A stretch of 64,000 nucleotides of DNA from Chthoniobacterales bacterium. Its GTDB lineage: Bacteria > Verrucomicrobiota > Verrucomicrobiia > Chthoniobacterales > DASVRZ01. This document shows, piece by piece, positions 44,911 through 54,149 of the stretch. Position 1 is the first letter of the stretch. Each line of letters starts with the position of its first letter. The notes under the pieces were generated by a model, which saw only the letters and a program-made list of their open reading frames with translations, was not told where the DNA came from and made no database searches. Location: positions 124,001 to 188,000 of the forward strand of contig JBDSQB010000016.1 of assembly GCA_039930045.1 (NCBI GenBank), read 5' to 3'. The position numbers and the translations under genes are program-made.

Positions 44911-46376
44911 GCACTGGAAACGTCCATCTTCTCCGTGTTCATGGTGCGCGAATCGGGCTGCTCACTATTGCTCTGGCTTCCCAGGTTCTACTCTTTCCGG
45001 CCGGTCTTGTCTGGGCGGCTAGCGAAGAGCTGTCCGAGCTAACACGTCCACTTTCCAAAGTCGAAGCTCTCAATCTGGCGCTGGATAAGAATGGCACGAT
45101 TCGCGAAGCTCGAAAGGAAGTCGAAGCCGCAGCGGGAATAGCCATCCAAACACGCGCGATCCTTTTTCCCAAGCTTCTCAGTGGAGCGACTTATGCAGCG
45201 CGACAAGACTCGCTGATCGAAGCCAACCGCGACCGCACGATCTCGCCAGTGCAAGTGGATGTTCCGGCGATTCCCGCGCTCGGACTTGCTGAAAAAACAC
45301 TTTCCATCGGCGGCGGAGAAACTCCGAAAATCAACAACCAGGCGTGGGGTGCGGACATTCGGATTGTGCAGTCTATCTATGAAGGAGGACGAATGCTTTC
45401 CGCCGCGCGAACTGCGCGCTTGATCCGCGAACAGGCGTTGCTCGTCTATCAAAGCATTGTCTCGGATACGTTACTCAGCGTTGCCAATGCCTACGACGAC
45501 GCGCTCGGTCGCTCCAAACAAGTCGAAGTGCGTGAGCAGCAGGTCAACTTTCTTACCAAGTATCGCGATGACACCAGGAAGCGGTTCGAGGCGGGAACGC
45601 TGCCTGAGTTTGATTTGATTCGGCAGGAGGTCGAAGTCGCAAACGGCACGGCTCTGCTCGTGCAGGCTCAGGGCAGCTATCGGATAGCTAAACAGAAGCT
45701 TGTCGAACTGCTCGGCTATGATCTCCCGACGGATACGACGGACAATCTTCCGCTTAACCTTACTACACCGCTGGTAGCCAGTTCTTATCCGCACGATCTT
45801 TCCGCCGCACTAGCTATGGCGATTACTAACAGGACGGAGCTTGCGGCATTGGATAAGGAAGAACACCTGCGCGACGAGGCTATCATCAGTGCCAGGGCCG
45901 GAGCAAAACCGAGCGTGCAAGCTTTCGCCGGATACGAGGTCATCAGCCGTACGGTGACGCGCAATGCCGGGGACTACGTGAACGGCGGCCTTGCCGGGGT
46001 GCAAATGTCCTGGCCGATTTTCGATGGCTTTCTAACCAAGGGCCGCGTGGACGAAGCCAAAGCTAGACGGAGCAAGGCTGCTGAAGCAAAGGCAGAGACT
46101 ACCCGGGTCGTTGAACTACAAGTGCGTTCAGCATGGAGCGAACTGCGCACGGCCGAGTCTGTCCTAACTGCGCAAACCGAGAACATCAAGAAGGCGGTGC
46201 GCGCACTCGAGTTGGCTGGCTCTCGTTACAACGTGGGGGCAGGCACGCAGATCGACGTGCTGAACGCGCAGACCGCTCTCACCGACGCCCGCGGCTCTTA
46301 TGTCGATGGCCTGCGCAACTACTCGGTCGCGTGTGCCACTCTTATGCGGGCTACCGGCGAAGACCTTAAAGATTGA
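44907..46376 (+). CDS. TolC-family outer membrane efflux protein
   Basis: Outer-membrane exit duct of 489 residues. A signal peptide (about 1-37, with ALASQVLLFPAGLVWAA) precedes two OEP repeats, each a long amphipathic helical stretch: EALNLALDKNGTIREARKEVEAA and, in the second half, AKARRSKAAEAKAETTRVVELQVRSAWSELR-type text. YNVGAGTQIDVLNAQTALTDAR near the C terminus is characteristic of TolC-like proteins. It probably forms the trimeric barrel for the two following gene products. Confidence 0.92.
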   Translation: MSTGNVHLLRVHGARIGLLTIALASQVLLFPAGLVWAASEELSELTRPLSKVEALNLALDKNGTIREARKEVEAAAGIAIQTRAILFPKLLSGATYAARQDSLIEANRDRTISPVQVDVPAIPALGLAEKTLSIGGGETPKINNQAWGADIRIVQSIYEGGRMLSAARTARLIREQALLVYQSIVSDTLLSVANAYDDALGRSKQVEVREQQVNFLTKYRDDTRKRFEAGTLPEFDLIRQEVEVANGTALLVQAQGSYRIAKQKLVELLGYDLPTDTTDNLPLNLTTPLVASSYPHDLSAALAMAITNRTELAALDKEEHLRDEAIISARAGAKPSVQAFAGYEVISRTVTRNAGDYVNGGLAGVQMSWPIFDGFLTKGRVDEAKARRSKAAEAKAETTRVVELQVRSAWSELRTAESVLTAQTENIKKAVRALELAGSRYNVGAGTQIDVLNAQTALTDARGSYVDGLRNYSVACATLMRATGEDLKD

Positions 46377-46406
46377 AACGTTAACACCTAAAAACTGGAG
46401 ATACTG

Positions 46407-47516
46407 ATGAAGATACAAAATTATATTTACCCAAGACCCTTAGTTCTGGGACGCCTTGCCATTCCGATGGCCCTCGCACTACTAGCCATGAGCGCGTGCA
46501 AGAAGAAAGCCGAGGCACCGCCGGTGATCCGACCGGTCCGCTCGATCGTGGTTGAAAAGCGTGAAGTTGGAGATCCCATTGTCGTCACCGGCCATCTGCG
46601 CGCACGCGACGAGGTCAATCTTGCCTTCCGGATTGCCGGGAGGATTATTCAAAGAAAAGTGGATGTCGGTGATAGGGTCCAAGCCGGGCAGATAGTGGCG
46701 CTGTTGGATCCAGAAGTAGAACGAAATGCCCGGAACTCCGCGCAAGCAGACCTGGCTGCGGCGCGAGCCGCTCTTGACCAATCGGAAGCATTTGAAAGGC
46801 GTCAAAAGAAGTTACTTAGCGATCGGGTAATATCCCCAAATGAATACGATATCGCCTTGCGCCAACTCAAGACGACGCAAGCGCAGTTGGATGCGACGCA
46901 GGCCCGACTCAAATCCGCCGAAGAACAGTTGAGTTACACTGAACTCAAATCCGATGCCGCAGGCGTGATCACGCAGAAGGGGGCCGAGGTGGGCGAAGTC
47001 GTGCCGGCGGGGGCGATGGTCTTGAAGGTGGCGCAGCAAAGCGGCCGCGATGCCGTTTTCGACATGCCTGCCCAAGCTATTCGCGACGGCTTGTCGTTAG
47101 GTGAGCAAGTTGAGATTTGGCTCGCGGACAATCCCGAGATCAAGGTAGCCGGGAAGCTCCGCGAAATATCGCCGCAGGCCGATCCGGTCACCCGCAACTA
47201 TCAGGTCAAAGTCGAACTCGACGATCCGCCGTCGGGAATGTTTCTAGGCGCGACAGTTCTTGGGCGTATCAAGCTGAAAGCAGAGTCGCAGATCGAAGTT
47301 CCTTCTTCGGCGCTGACGATGATTGAAGGAAAGCCCGCGATCTGGATTGTAGATGTTAGGGGTCAGGGCGTGCATCGGCGCGAGGTCGCTGTCGTGCGCT
47401 ATACGCCGGCCGCGGTCCTCGTGAAGGACGGACTTACATCTGGCGAAAGGGTAGTTACAGCCGGAGTGCAGACGCTCCATGAAGGTCAAATCGTAAAACT
47501 GTTAGGAGGACACTAA
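46407..47516 (+). CDS. RND efflux periplasmic adaptor (membrane fusion lipoprotein)
   Basis: Periplasmic adaptor of 369 residues. A lipoprotein signal (ALLAMSAC, Cys about 31) anchors it in the inner membrane. Then come the barrel-sandwich/lipoyl half (TGHLRARDEVNLAFRIAGRI), an alpha-hairpin coiled coil (about 110-175), the second lipoyl half (ELKSDAAGVITQKGAEVGEVVPAG) and a beta-barrel region (PVTRNYQVKVELDDPPSGMFLGATV). It links the pump to the TolC-like duct. An RND gene follows after one base. Confidence 0.93.
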   Translation: MKIQNYIYPRPLVLGRLAIPMALALLAMSACKKKAEAPPVIRPVRSIVVEKREVGDPIVVTGHLRARDEVNLAFRIAGRIIQRKVDVGDRVQAGQIVALLDPEVERNARNSAQADLAAARAALDQSEAFERRQKKLLSDRVISPNEYDIALRQLKTTQAQLDATQARLKSAEEQLSYTELKSDAAGVITQKGAEVGEVVPAGAMVLKVAQQSGRDAVFDMPAQAIRDGLSLGEQVEIWLADNPEIKVAGKLREISPQADPVTRNYQVKVELDDPPSGMFLGATVLGRIKLKAESQIEVPSSALTMIEGKPAIWIVDVRGQGVHRREVAVVRYTPAAVLVKDGLTSGERVVTAGVQTLHEGQIVKLLGGH

Positions 47517-47517
47517 G

Positions 47518-50500
47518 ATGAAAGGCTTCAATCTTACCGAGTGGGCGATCCACCATAAGGCACTCGCCATCTACTTCATGATAGTTAGCATTGTGGCCGG
47601 AGTCTCGGCCTATCTGCACCTGGGTCGCAATGAAGACCCTGAGTTCACCGTGAAGACAATGGTAGTCCAGACGCTCTGGCCTGGCGCAACTCAGGAAGAG
47701 ACGGTGAAGCAGGTAACTGACCGCATCGAGAAGAAGCTACAGGACACGCCAAATCTCTATTATTTGAAAAGCTATACCGTGGCTGGGCAGTCCACAGTCT
47801 TTGTCTATCTACTAGAGTCCACGCCGAAGAAGGATGTGCCGGACCTCTGGTATCAGGTCCGCAAGAAGGTCTGCGATATTAGGCAGACGCTTCCGCAAGG
47901 AGTCGTGGGGCCGTTCTTCAACGACGAATTCGGCGACACTTATGGGATTATCTATGCCTTCACGGCGGATGGCTTTAGTCACCGGGAATTGCGCGATAAC
48001 GCGGAAGAGGCGCGCTCGCGTCTGCTGCGAGTGAAAGATGTGTCCAAAGCCGAATTTCTTGGCACCCAGGACGAGCGCATCTATGTCGAGTTCTCCACGC
48101 ATCGCCTAGCCGAACTCGGCATGGACCGCATGGAACTCATCAAGGTGCTAGTCAGCCAGAACGCCGTGGTTCCTTCCGGCGTCATCCAGACGAAGAATGA
48201 GGCAATGCTTATGGATGTGACCGGACGGTTTGAATCCGAGAAGGATCTGGCGCAGGTCAATTTCTCCTTTGGCGGAAAGATGCTGCGCCTAAGTGACATC
48301 GCGACCATCACACGCGGCTATGCCGACCCCCCGCAGCCGGTCTTCCGCGTCAATGGCAAGGATGCCATCGGTCTGGCGCTCTCGATGCGCGCCGGCGGCG
48401 ACATCCTTGCTTTGGAAAAAAACCTGCATGAGGTGATGGAGACATTCAAAGCGGAGTTGCCCGTTGGCATTGAAACGTTCCTAGTCTCGAATCAACCCGA
48501 GGTAGTTCACCGCTCGGTCGATGAGTTCATGGAGGCGCTGTGGGAAGCTATCGCGATTGTCCTTGTCATAAGCTTTCTGAATCTAGGTCTGCGGGCGGGC
48601 CTGGTCGTGGCGACTTCGATCCCGCTGGTGCTGGCCATCGTGTTTGTCACCATGCAAATCTTCGGGATCGACCTACAGCGCATCTCGCTCGGCGCGCTGA
48701 TCATCGCGCTGGGGCTGCTCGTCGATGACGCGATGATCACCATAGAGGCGATGGTCTCGAAGGTGGAACATGGATGGGACTCAATCAAAGCGGCGATCTT
48801 TGCTTATGCCTCCACTGCTTATCCGAGACTTACCGGCACGCTGGTGATCGCGCTCGGCTTTGTGCCGGTAGGTTTCGCCAAGAGTTCGGCGGGCGAATAT
48901 ACCTTCACGCTCTTTGCTGTAGTAGTCATCGCCGTCCTTACCTCCTGGGTCGTTGCCGCGCTCTTCACTCCGCTCATCGGGACGATGCTTCTAAAGCCCC
49001 ACAAGCACGACAACAAGGAGAAGAGTAAGCATGAAGGTGGCGGGCGTCTTCTAACTGGTTATCATCGTTTGCTGCTCTTCACGATGCGTAACTCCAAAGT
49101 AACGCTGGCGGTGACGATCGTAGTCTTCGGCCTATCGCTGTGGCTCGCGCGGTTTGTGCCCAGCCAGTTCTTTCCCGCGTCGGATAGGCCGGAACTTGTC
49201 GTTGATCTGCGCCTGCGGCACGACGCCTCCATTTATGCCTCGGATACGGCTTCGCAAAAGCTCGACGAAATCCTCCGCAGCGATCCCGATATTGTCCACT
49301 GGAGTTCCTATGTCGGCCGCGGGGCGATCCGATTCTACCTGCCGCTCGACGTGCAGTTGCAGAACGATTTCTTCGCGGAAACAATCATCGTCACTAAGAG
49401 CCTGAAAACGCGCGAGCAGGTCAAGAAACGTCTGGAAACCGCGCTTCAGGAAAAGTTCCCCGAGGCAGTCGGGCGGGTCTTCCCGCTTGAGCTGGGACCG
49501 CCCGTGGGCTGGCCGGTCCAATACCGGGTTAGCGGCCCTGACTTATACAAGGTGCGGGAACTTTCGGACAAGCTGGCCGGAATCGTGGGAGAGAGTCCCG
49601 ACGTGAAAAACGTGAGCTTTAACTGGATGGATCCAATCCGGAAACTCCAGATTCGCGTGAATCAGGATGAGGCCCGGCAGCTAGGGCTCAGTTCGGCGGC
49701 GGTTTCGCAGTTGATCAACGCCGCCGTCACGGGCATCTCCGTGACTCAAGTGCGCGATAGTATCTATCTGATTGACGTGGTGGTGCGAGCCGAGGCCTCG
49801 GAACGCATGTCCCTGGAAACCATCCGCACCTTGAAGATACCGCTTCCGAACGGACGCTCGGTGCCTTTGACCGAGCTGGCCAGCATCAATTACGCGCAGG
49901 ATTTGCCCCTCGTTTGGCGTCGCGACCGACTGCCTACCCTGACCGTCCAAGCCGAGACCAAGGATGGCGTGCTGGCGGCGACTGCCGTGGCAAACCTCGC
50001 GGAAAAAGTCTCCGCGATGAAGCGCCAACTACCGGCCGGCTACAAGATCGTTGAAGGCGGCAGCGTCGAGGAAAGTGAGAAAGGTCAGTCCTCCGTCCTA
50101 GCGGTCTTCCCGCTCATGCTCGTGCTGATGATCACGGTCCTGATGTTCCAGATGCAGAGTTTCAGCCGCCTCTTTCTGGTCTGCAGTGTCGCGCCGCTGG
50201 GTGTCATTGGTGTGGTCCTGGCGCTCTTGGTCACGCAAAAGCCGATGGGGTTCGTGGCCATGCTGGGCACCGTCGCGCTGATCGGCATGATCATCAGAAA
50301 CTCGGTGATCCTGATCGACCAGATCGAAACCGAGAAGGCCGCGGGACGCGCGGGTTGGGATGCCGTGGTCGAAGCATCCCTGGTGCGTTTTCGCCCGATC
50401 ACACTCACCGCACAGGCGATGATTCTGGGCATGGCGCCGATCGCGCCGACCGTCTTCTGGGGCCCCATGGCCTATGCCATCATGGGCGGGCTCGCGGTGG

Positions 50501-50646
50501 CCACCGTGCTGACTCTGATCGCACTGCCGTCGCTCTACATTAAGTGGTTCAAGATCACCGAACCCAAACTGGAAATACCCGCTGAGCCGCATCCAACCGA
50601 CCCTGCTCTCGCCGCCAGGAATATCGAAGTACTAACAACTCACTAA
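47518..50646 (+). CDS. RND family efflux transporter (inner membrane pump)
   Basis: Proton-driven RND pump of 1042 residues, AcrB/MdtC family. A first helix (about 15-35) is followed by the large porter domain, then helices 2-6 (about 340-500), a second periplasmic loop and the remaining helices (about 865-1020). ALGLLVDDAMITIEAM carries the proton-relay Asp pair seen in helix 4. PGATQEETVKQVTDRIEKKL and RVNQDEARQLGLS are porter motifs. The substrate cannot be deduced: hydrophobic drugs, lipids and metals are all handled by relatives. Confidence 0.94.
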   Translation: MKGFNLTEWAIHHKALAIYFMIVSIVAGVSAYLHLGRNEDPEFTVKTMVVQTLWPGATQEETVKQVTDRIEKKLQDTPNLYYLKSYTVAGQSTVFVYLLESTPKKDVPDLWYQVRKKVCDIRQTLPQGVVGPFFNDEFGDTYGIIYAFTADGFSHRELRDNAEEARSRLLRVKDVSKAEFLGTQDERIYVEFSTHRLAELGMDRMELIKVLVSQNAVVPSGVIQTKNEAMLMDVTGRFESEKDLAQVNFSFGGKMLRLSDIATITRGYADPPQPVFRVNGKDAIGLALSMRAGGDILALEKNLHEVMETFKAELPVGIETFLVSNQPEVVHRSVDEFMEALWEAIAIVLVISFLNLGLRAGLVVATSIPLVLAIVFVTMQIFGIDLQRISLGALIIALGLLVDDAMITIEAMVSKVEHGWDSIKAAIFAYASTAYPRLTGTLVIALGFVPVGFAKSSAGEYTFTLFAVVVIAVLTSWVVAALFTPLIGTMLLKPHKHDNKEKSKHEGGGRLLTGYHRLLLFTMRNSKVTLAVTIVVFGLSLWLARFVPSQFFPASDRPELVVDLRLRHDASIYASDTASQKLDEILRSDPDIVHWSSYVGRGAIRFYLPLDVQLQNDFFAETIIVTKSLKTREQVKKRLETALQEKFPEAVGRVFPLELGPPVGWPVQYRVSGPDLYKVRELSDKLAGIVGESPDVKNVSFNWMDPIRKLQIRVNQDEARQLGLSSAAVSQLINAAVTGISVTQVRDSIYLIDVVVRAEASERMSLETIRTLKIPLPNGRSVPLTELASINYAQDLPLVWRRDRLPTLTVQAETKDGVLAATAVANLAEKVSAMKRQLPAGYKIVEGGSVEESEKGQSSVLAVFPLMLVLMITVLMFQMQSFSRLFLVCSVAPLGVIGVVLALLVTQKPMGFVAMLGTVALIGMIIRNSVILIDQIETEKAAGRAGWDAVVEASLVRFRPITLTAQAMILGMAPIAPTVFWGPMAYAIMGGLAVATVLTLIALPSLYIKWFKITEPKLEIPAEPHPTDPALAARNIEVLTTH

Positions 50647-50649
50647 CTT

Positions 50650-50982
50650 ATGGAACCCGAAAATCTCAACATCGAGGAAATCATGAAATCCCGACGGCAC
50701 TCCGTGGAGGAATCGCTGACCACCATCAGCGTAGCGGAGTTAAAGATGCTGACCGACGAACTTTTTCCATTCAACGATCATCCCTGGTTGGAAAAATTCC
50801 TGACCGTGATACACGATCCCGCGAGCGGAACATTCCATCACGCAGTCGTTGATAATCGCGTCGATGTTCTTTACTGCCACAACAAGGATATCGGCATGTG
50901 GTTCATCCCAGGTAGCGGGAAGGGACCTTTGCAACCGGAACAGTTAAAGATCATGCGGGAAATCGTCGAGAGGGGAACTTGA
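50650..50982 (+). CDS. Hypothetical protein in the efflux operon
   Basis: Unrecognised cytoplasmic protein of 110 residues immediately (3 bp) after the RND gene. It begins with an acidic helix (EPENLNIEEIMKSRR), continues VEESLTTISVAELKMLTDELFPFND, and has a strand-rich half with HDPASGTFHHAVVDNRVDVLYCHNKDIGMWFIPGSG. Several aromatic residues and one Cys stand out. No membrane segment or signal. Tight spacing implies a role in, or regulation of, the pump. Confidence 0.7.
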   Translation: MEPENLNIEEIMKSRRHSVEESLTTISVAELKMLTDELFPFNDHPWLEKFLTVIHDPASGTFHHAVVDNRVDVLYCHNKDIGMWFIPGSGKGPLQPEQLKIMREIVERGT

Positions 50983-51004
50983 CGATGCAACTTACGACCA
51001 CTCT

Positions 51005-51451
51005 ATGGATAGCTCGTTAACCAACGCCCTGGCCGCTGTGTTAGGCTCGCTGGTCGGCGGTTCAGCGACGATGGCGACTGCATGGATCACCCAAAAAACA
51101 TCGACAAAGCGCGAGCTGGTCCGAGAGGAGTTGCACAAGCGCGAAACGCTTTACGACGAGTATATCTGCGAGTGCTCGAAGCTGGCCATCGATGCATTGG
51201 CGCATGGGATTGAGCAGCCGGAGAAAATGTGGTCTGCCTATGCCTTGCTCAACCGCATCCGACTTTCAGCATCTGCGGCAGTGGTCGCTGAGGCGGAAGC
51301 GGTTCTGAAGCGCATTTCCGAGCAGTATTTCTCGCCAAACGTATCGCTCGACGAGTTCCGCGCTCTTGCGCTGTCGCAAGAGGACGATCTGCTCCAGTCG
51401 CTGGGCGCGGCGTGCCGGATCGAACTCGAGGCCATTCGTTCCGAGGGATAG
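51005..51451 (+). CDS. Hypothetical protein with N-terminal membrane segment
   Basis: Unrecognised protein of 148 residues. An N-terminal small-residue-rich hydrophobic stretch (about 4-28, LTNALAAVLGSLVGGSATMATAWI) may be a membrane anchor. The rest is charged and helical (TKRELVREELHKRETLYDEYICECSKLAIDALAHG), possibly a coiled coil. It follows the 110-residue gene by 22 bp and precedes glgP by 62 bp. This form recurs among small membrane proteins of many bacteria without known function. Confidence 0.72.
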   Translation: MDSSLTNALAAVLGSLVGGSATMATAWITQKTSTKRELVREELHKRETLYDEYICECSKLAIDALAHGIEQPEKMWSAYALLNRIRLSASAAVVAEAEAVLKRISEQYFSPNVSLDEFRALALSQEDDLLQSLGAACRIELEAIRSEG

Positions 51452-51513
51452 GGCCGTCGGACATTAACCCCATCACTCCATTTCAAAACTGCCAAAACAA
51501 CCTCACCCGAGCC

Positions 51514-53979
51514 ATGACAACCTCCAGGAACCCAACTTTACTAGCACGATACAATTGCGGACCGGTGAAACTATCCGGCGATCCCAATGCTCTCTATGAG
51601 CGGCATTTCACGTTCGACCAAGTCCTCGCGGAAGAGGAAGCCACCGCCCGCAACAAGTTCGAGGCCATCGCGCGTTCCGTGCGTGACGTGCTTTCGCAAC
51701 GCTGGCTGAGAACCGAGCAGACCTGTCGGCAACGCAACGCTAAGCGTGTTTACTACCTCTCGATGGAATTTTTGCTCGGTCGCGCCCTGGCCAACAACAT
51801 CTCCAATCTCATGATTGCTCCCGAGGTTCAGCAATTCTGCCAGCAGCATCGGCTTGATCCGCTTCAGATTATTGAGCAAGAACCGGACGCCGGTCTCGGC
51901 AACGGCGGATTGGGCCGGTTGGCGGCATGTTTCCTCGATTCCATGGCGACCCTCGGCCTTGCCGGCATGGGCTACGGCTTGCGCTACGACTACGGCATTT
52001 TCCGGCAAAGCTTCCGCGACGGCTGGCAGGCCGAACAGCCCGACCACTGGCTCGCCCGGCCCGATCCGTGGGAAGTGGCGCGGCCAAATGAAGCTGTCGA
52101 AGTGAAACTCAACGTCTCCTTCGAGATTCGTGGCGGTGCGCTGAGCATCGTCGAAGGTCGCCCGTCCACGCTGATCGGCATTCCGTATGACCGGGCCGTG
52201 ATCGGCTATGGCGGAAAGACCATCAATACGCTTCGACTTTGGGCGGCCAGCACGCCCGACTACTTCGATTTTGCCCAATTTAGCACGGGAGATTTTGTTG
52301 GGGCATTGGCCGAAACTCTGACCGCCGAAACCGTCACCCGGGTGTTGTATCCCGACGACACGACCATCGCCGGAAAAGGCCTGCGGTTTCTTCAGGAGTA
52401 TTTTCTCGTGGCGTGCTCGCTGGCGGATCTCGTTCGCCGTTTCCGCGCCGGAGGCAACGATTGGTCCGCGTTGCCCGACAAGGTTGCCATTCAGCTCAAC
52501 GACACACATCCAACCCTGGCCGTGCCGGAGTTGATGCGCCTGCTGTTGGACGAGGCGAAGCTGAGTTGGGACGATGCGTGGAATTTCACCCAAAGCACGT
52601 TGGCCTACACCAACCACACGCTGCTGCCCGAAGCGCTGGAGAAATGGCCCGTGCAGTGGTTCAAGGACCTCCTGCCGCGTCATCTCGAAATCATTTATGA
52701 AATCAATCGCCGACTCCTCGACGACGTCCAAGCCCGGCATCCTGGCGACGAGGGCCGCATCGCGCGCGTCAGCCTCATCGAAGAAGGCACCCACCCGCAA
52801 GTGCGCATGGCGCATCTGGCCATCGTCGGCTCGCACAGCACCAACGGCGTCGCCGCGTTGCATTCAGAGTTGCTCAAGCAGCGGGTGGTGCCGGATCTCG
52901 TGGAGATGTTTCCCGAGCGGTTCAATAATAAAACCAACGGCGTTACGCCGCGCCGCTGGTTGTTGCTGGCCAACCCCTCACTCGCGGCAGTCATCACCGA
53001 AGCCATTGGCGATGGCTGGATCACCGATCTCGCGCAGTTGGAGAAATTAAAACCGCTCGCCGACGACAGCGGTTTTTGCGCCGCAGTAGCCGCCGCGAAA
53101 CGGCAGGCCAAGCTGCGATTCATTAAATGGATGGGAAGTCCCGGAATCAATCCCGACACCATTTTCGACGTGCAGATCAAACGCATCCACGAATACAAAC
53201 GGCAACTGCTGAACGCACTGCACATCGTCGTGCTCTACAATCGCCTGCGCGAGAACCCGCGGCTCGATCTATTGCCACGCACGTTCTTCTTCTCTGGCAA
53301 GGCCGCGCCCGCTTACCACTTCGCCAAGCTTGTCATCAAGTTCATCAACAACCTGGCCGGTACGCTCGATGGCGATCCAGCCGCCCAAGGTCGGTTGAAG
53401 GTGATCTTTGTGCCGGACTATCGCGTCTCTGTCGCGGAATACCTCATCCCGGCGAGCGACGTGTCCGAGCAGGTATCCACGGCCGGCTACGAGGCCAGCG
53501 GGACCAGCAACATGAAATTTATGATGAACGGCGCGCTCACCATCGGCACGCGCGACGGGGCCACCATTGAAATGGCCGAGGCAGCCGGCGAAGAAAACTT
53601 CTTTCTGTTCGGCCTGAACGCGGAACAGGTCGAGGGCAGTCGTGGTTGTTATAATCCACGCTGGCACTACGAAAACGAATCCGAGATTCGAGCCGCGCTC
53701 GACTTGATCGCCAGCAACCATTTCAGCCGAAACGAACCCGGTATTTTCACACCTATCCTCGATGCATTGCTGCAAAACGGCGACCGCTACCGGCATCTAG
53801 CCGACCTCGCCAGCTACACCCAGGCCCAGCAACGGCTGGAGAAATCGTACGCCGACCAGCCTGCGTGGACCCGCAAGGCGATCCTGAACATCGCAGCGTC
53901 CGGCAGATTTTCCAGCGACCGCACCATTGCGGAATACGCCAAAGAGATTTGGAACGTCACCCCATGCTTCACCGACTAA
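51514..53979 (+). CDS. glgP: Glycogen/starch/alpha-glucan phosphorylase
   Basis: GT35 phosphorylase of 821 residues that releases glucose 1-phosphate from glycogen or maltodextrin. Conserved text includes RVYYLSMEFLLGRALANNI, PDAGLGNGGLGRLAACFLDS, QLNDTHPTLAVPELMRLL, NKTNGVTPRRWLL, KRIHEYKRQLLN and the PLP-lysine region AGYEASGTSNMKFMMNGALTIGTRDGA. ATG 51514 (MTTSRNPTLL) is chosen as the first ATG after the previous gene; the upstream frame overlaps it and lacks conservation. Placement downstream of the efflux genes may be fortuitous. It is the last gene before a tRNA fragment. Confidence 0.95.
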   Translation: MTTSRNPTLLARYNCGPVKLSGDPNALYERHFTFDQVLAEEEATARNKFEAIARSVRDVLSQRWLRTEQTCRQRNAKRVYYLSMEFLLGRALANNISNLMIAPEVQQFCQQHRLDPLQIIEQEPDAGLGNGGLGRLAACFLDSMATLGLAGMGYGLRYDYGIFRQSFRDGWQAEQPDHWLARPDPWEVARPNEAVEVKLNVSFEIRGGALSIVEGRPSTLIGIPYDRAVIGYGGKTINTLRLWAASTPDYFDFAQFSTGDFVGALAETLTAETVTRVLYPDDTTIAGKGLRFLQEYFLVACSLADLVRRFRAGGNDWSALPDKVAIQLNDTHPTLAVPELMRLLLDEAKLSWDDAWNFTQSTLAYTNHTLLPEALEKWPVQWFKDLLPRHLEIIYEINRRLLDDVQARHPGDEGRIARVSLIEEGTHPQVRMAHLAIVGSHSTNGVAALHSELLKQRVVPDLVEMFPERFNNKTNGVTPRRWLLLANPSLAAVITEAIGDGWITDLAQLEKLKPLADDSGFCAAVAAAKRQAKLRFIKWMGSPGINPDTIFDVQIKRIHEYKRQLLNALHIVVLYNRLRENPRLDLLPRTFFFSGKAAPAYHFAKLVIKFINNLAGTLDGDPAAQGRLKVIFVPDYRVSVAEYLIPASDVSEQVSTAGYEASGTSNMKFMMNGALTIGTRDGATIEMAEAAGEENFFLFGLNAEQVEGSRGCYNPRWHYENESEIRAALDLIASNHFSRNEPGIFTPILDALLQNGDRYRHLADLASYTQAQQRLEKSYADQPAWTRKAILNIAASGRFSSDRTIAEYAKEIWNVTPCFTD

Positions 53980-54011
53980 CCAGAACCTCGCCATCCCGTC
54001 CACGCGGCAAC

Positions 54012-54059
54012 ATGGAGCCGGCTATCGGGCTCGAACCGATGACCTGCTGATTACAAATC
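54012..54059. repeat. Left attachment-site repeat (tRNA-Thr 3' fragment)
   Basis: These 48 bp are identical to 57041-57088, the 3' part of tRNA-Thr from the anticodon loop through the encoded CCA. Sequence identity stops exactly at both ends. The far-end remnant of a tRNA-targeted integration. Confidence 0.93.
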
Positions 54060-54092
54060 TTCCGTTATTCATAGGGTCTGTAACAGAAACAC

Positions 54093-54103
54093 TGTCACAC
54101 TTT
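54093..54103 (+). promoter_or_regulatory. TGTCACACTTT site, left end
   Basis: One copy of TGTCACACTTT about 35 bp inside the left attachment repeat; two more are at the right end (56973 and 56987). Likely integrase arm or accessory-factor binding site. Confidence 0.55.
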
Positions 54104-54149
54104 ATATATCGGCGAGCTGGCTTATTGAGCTGGCTAGAAAGATCCGAAA

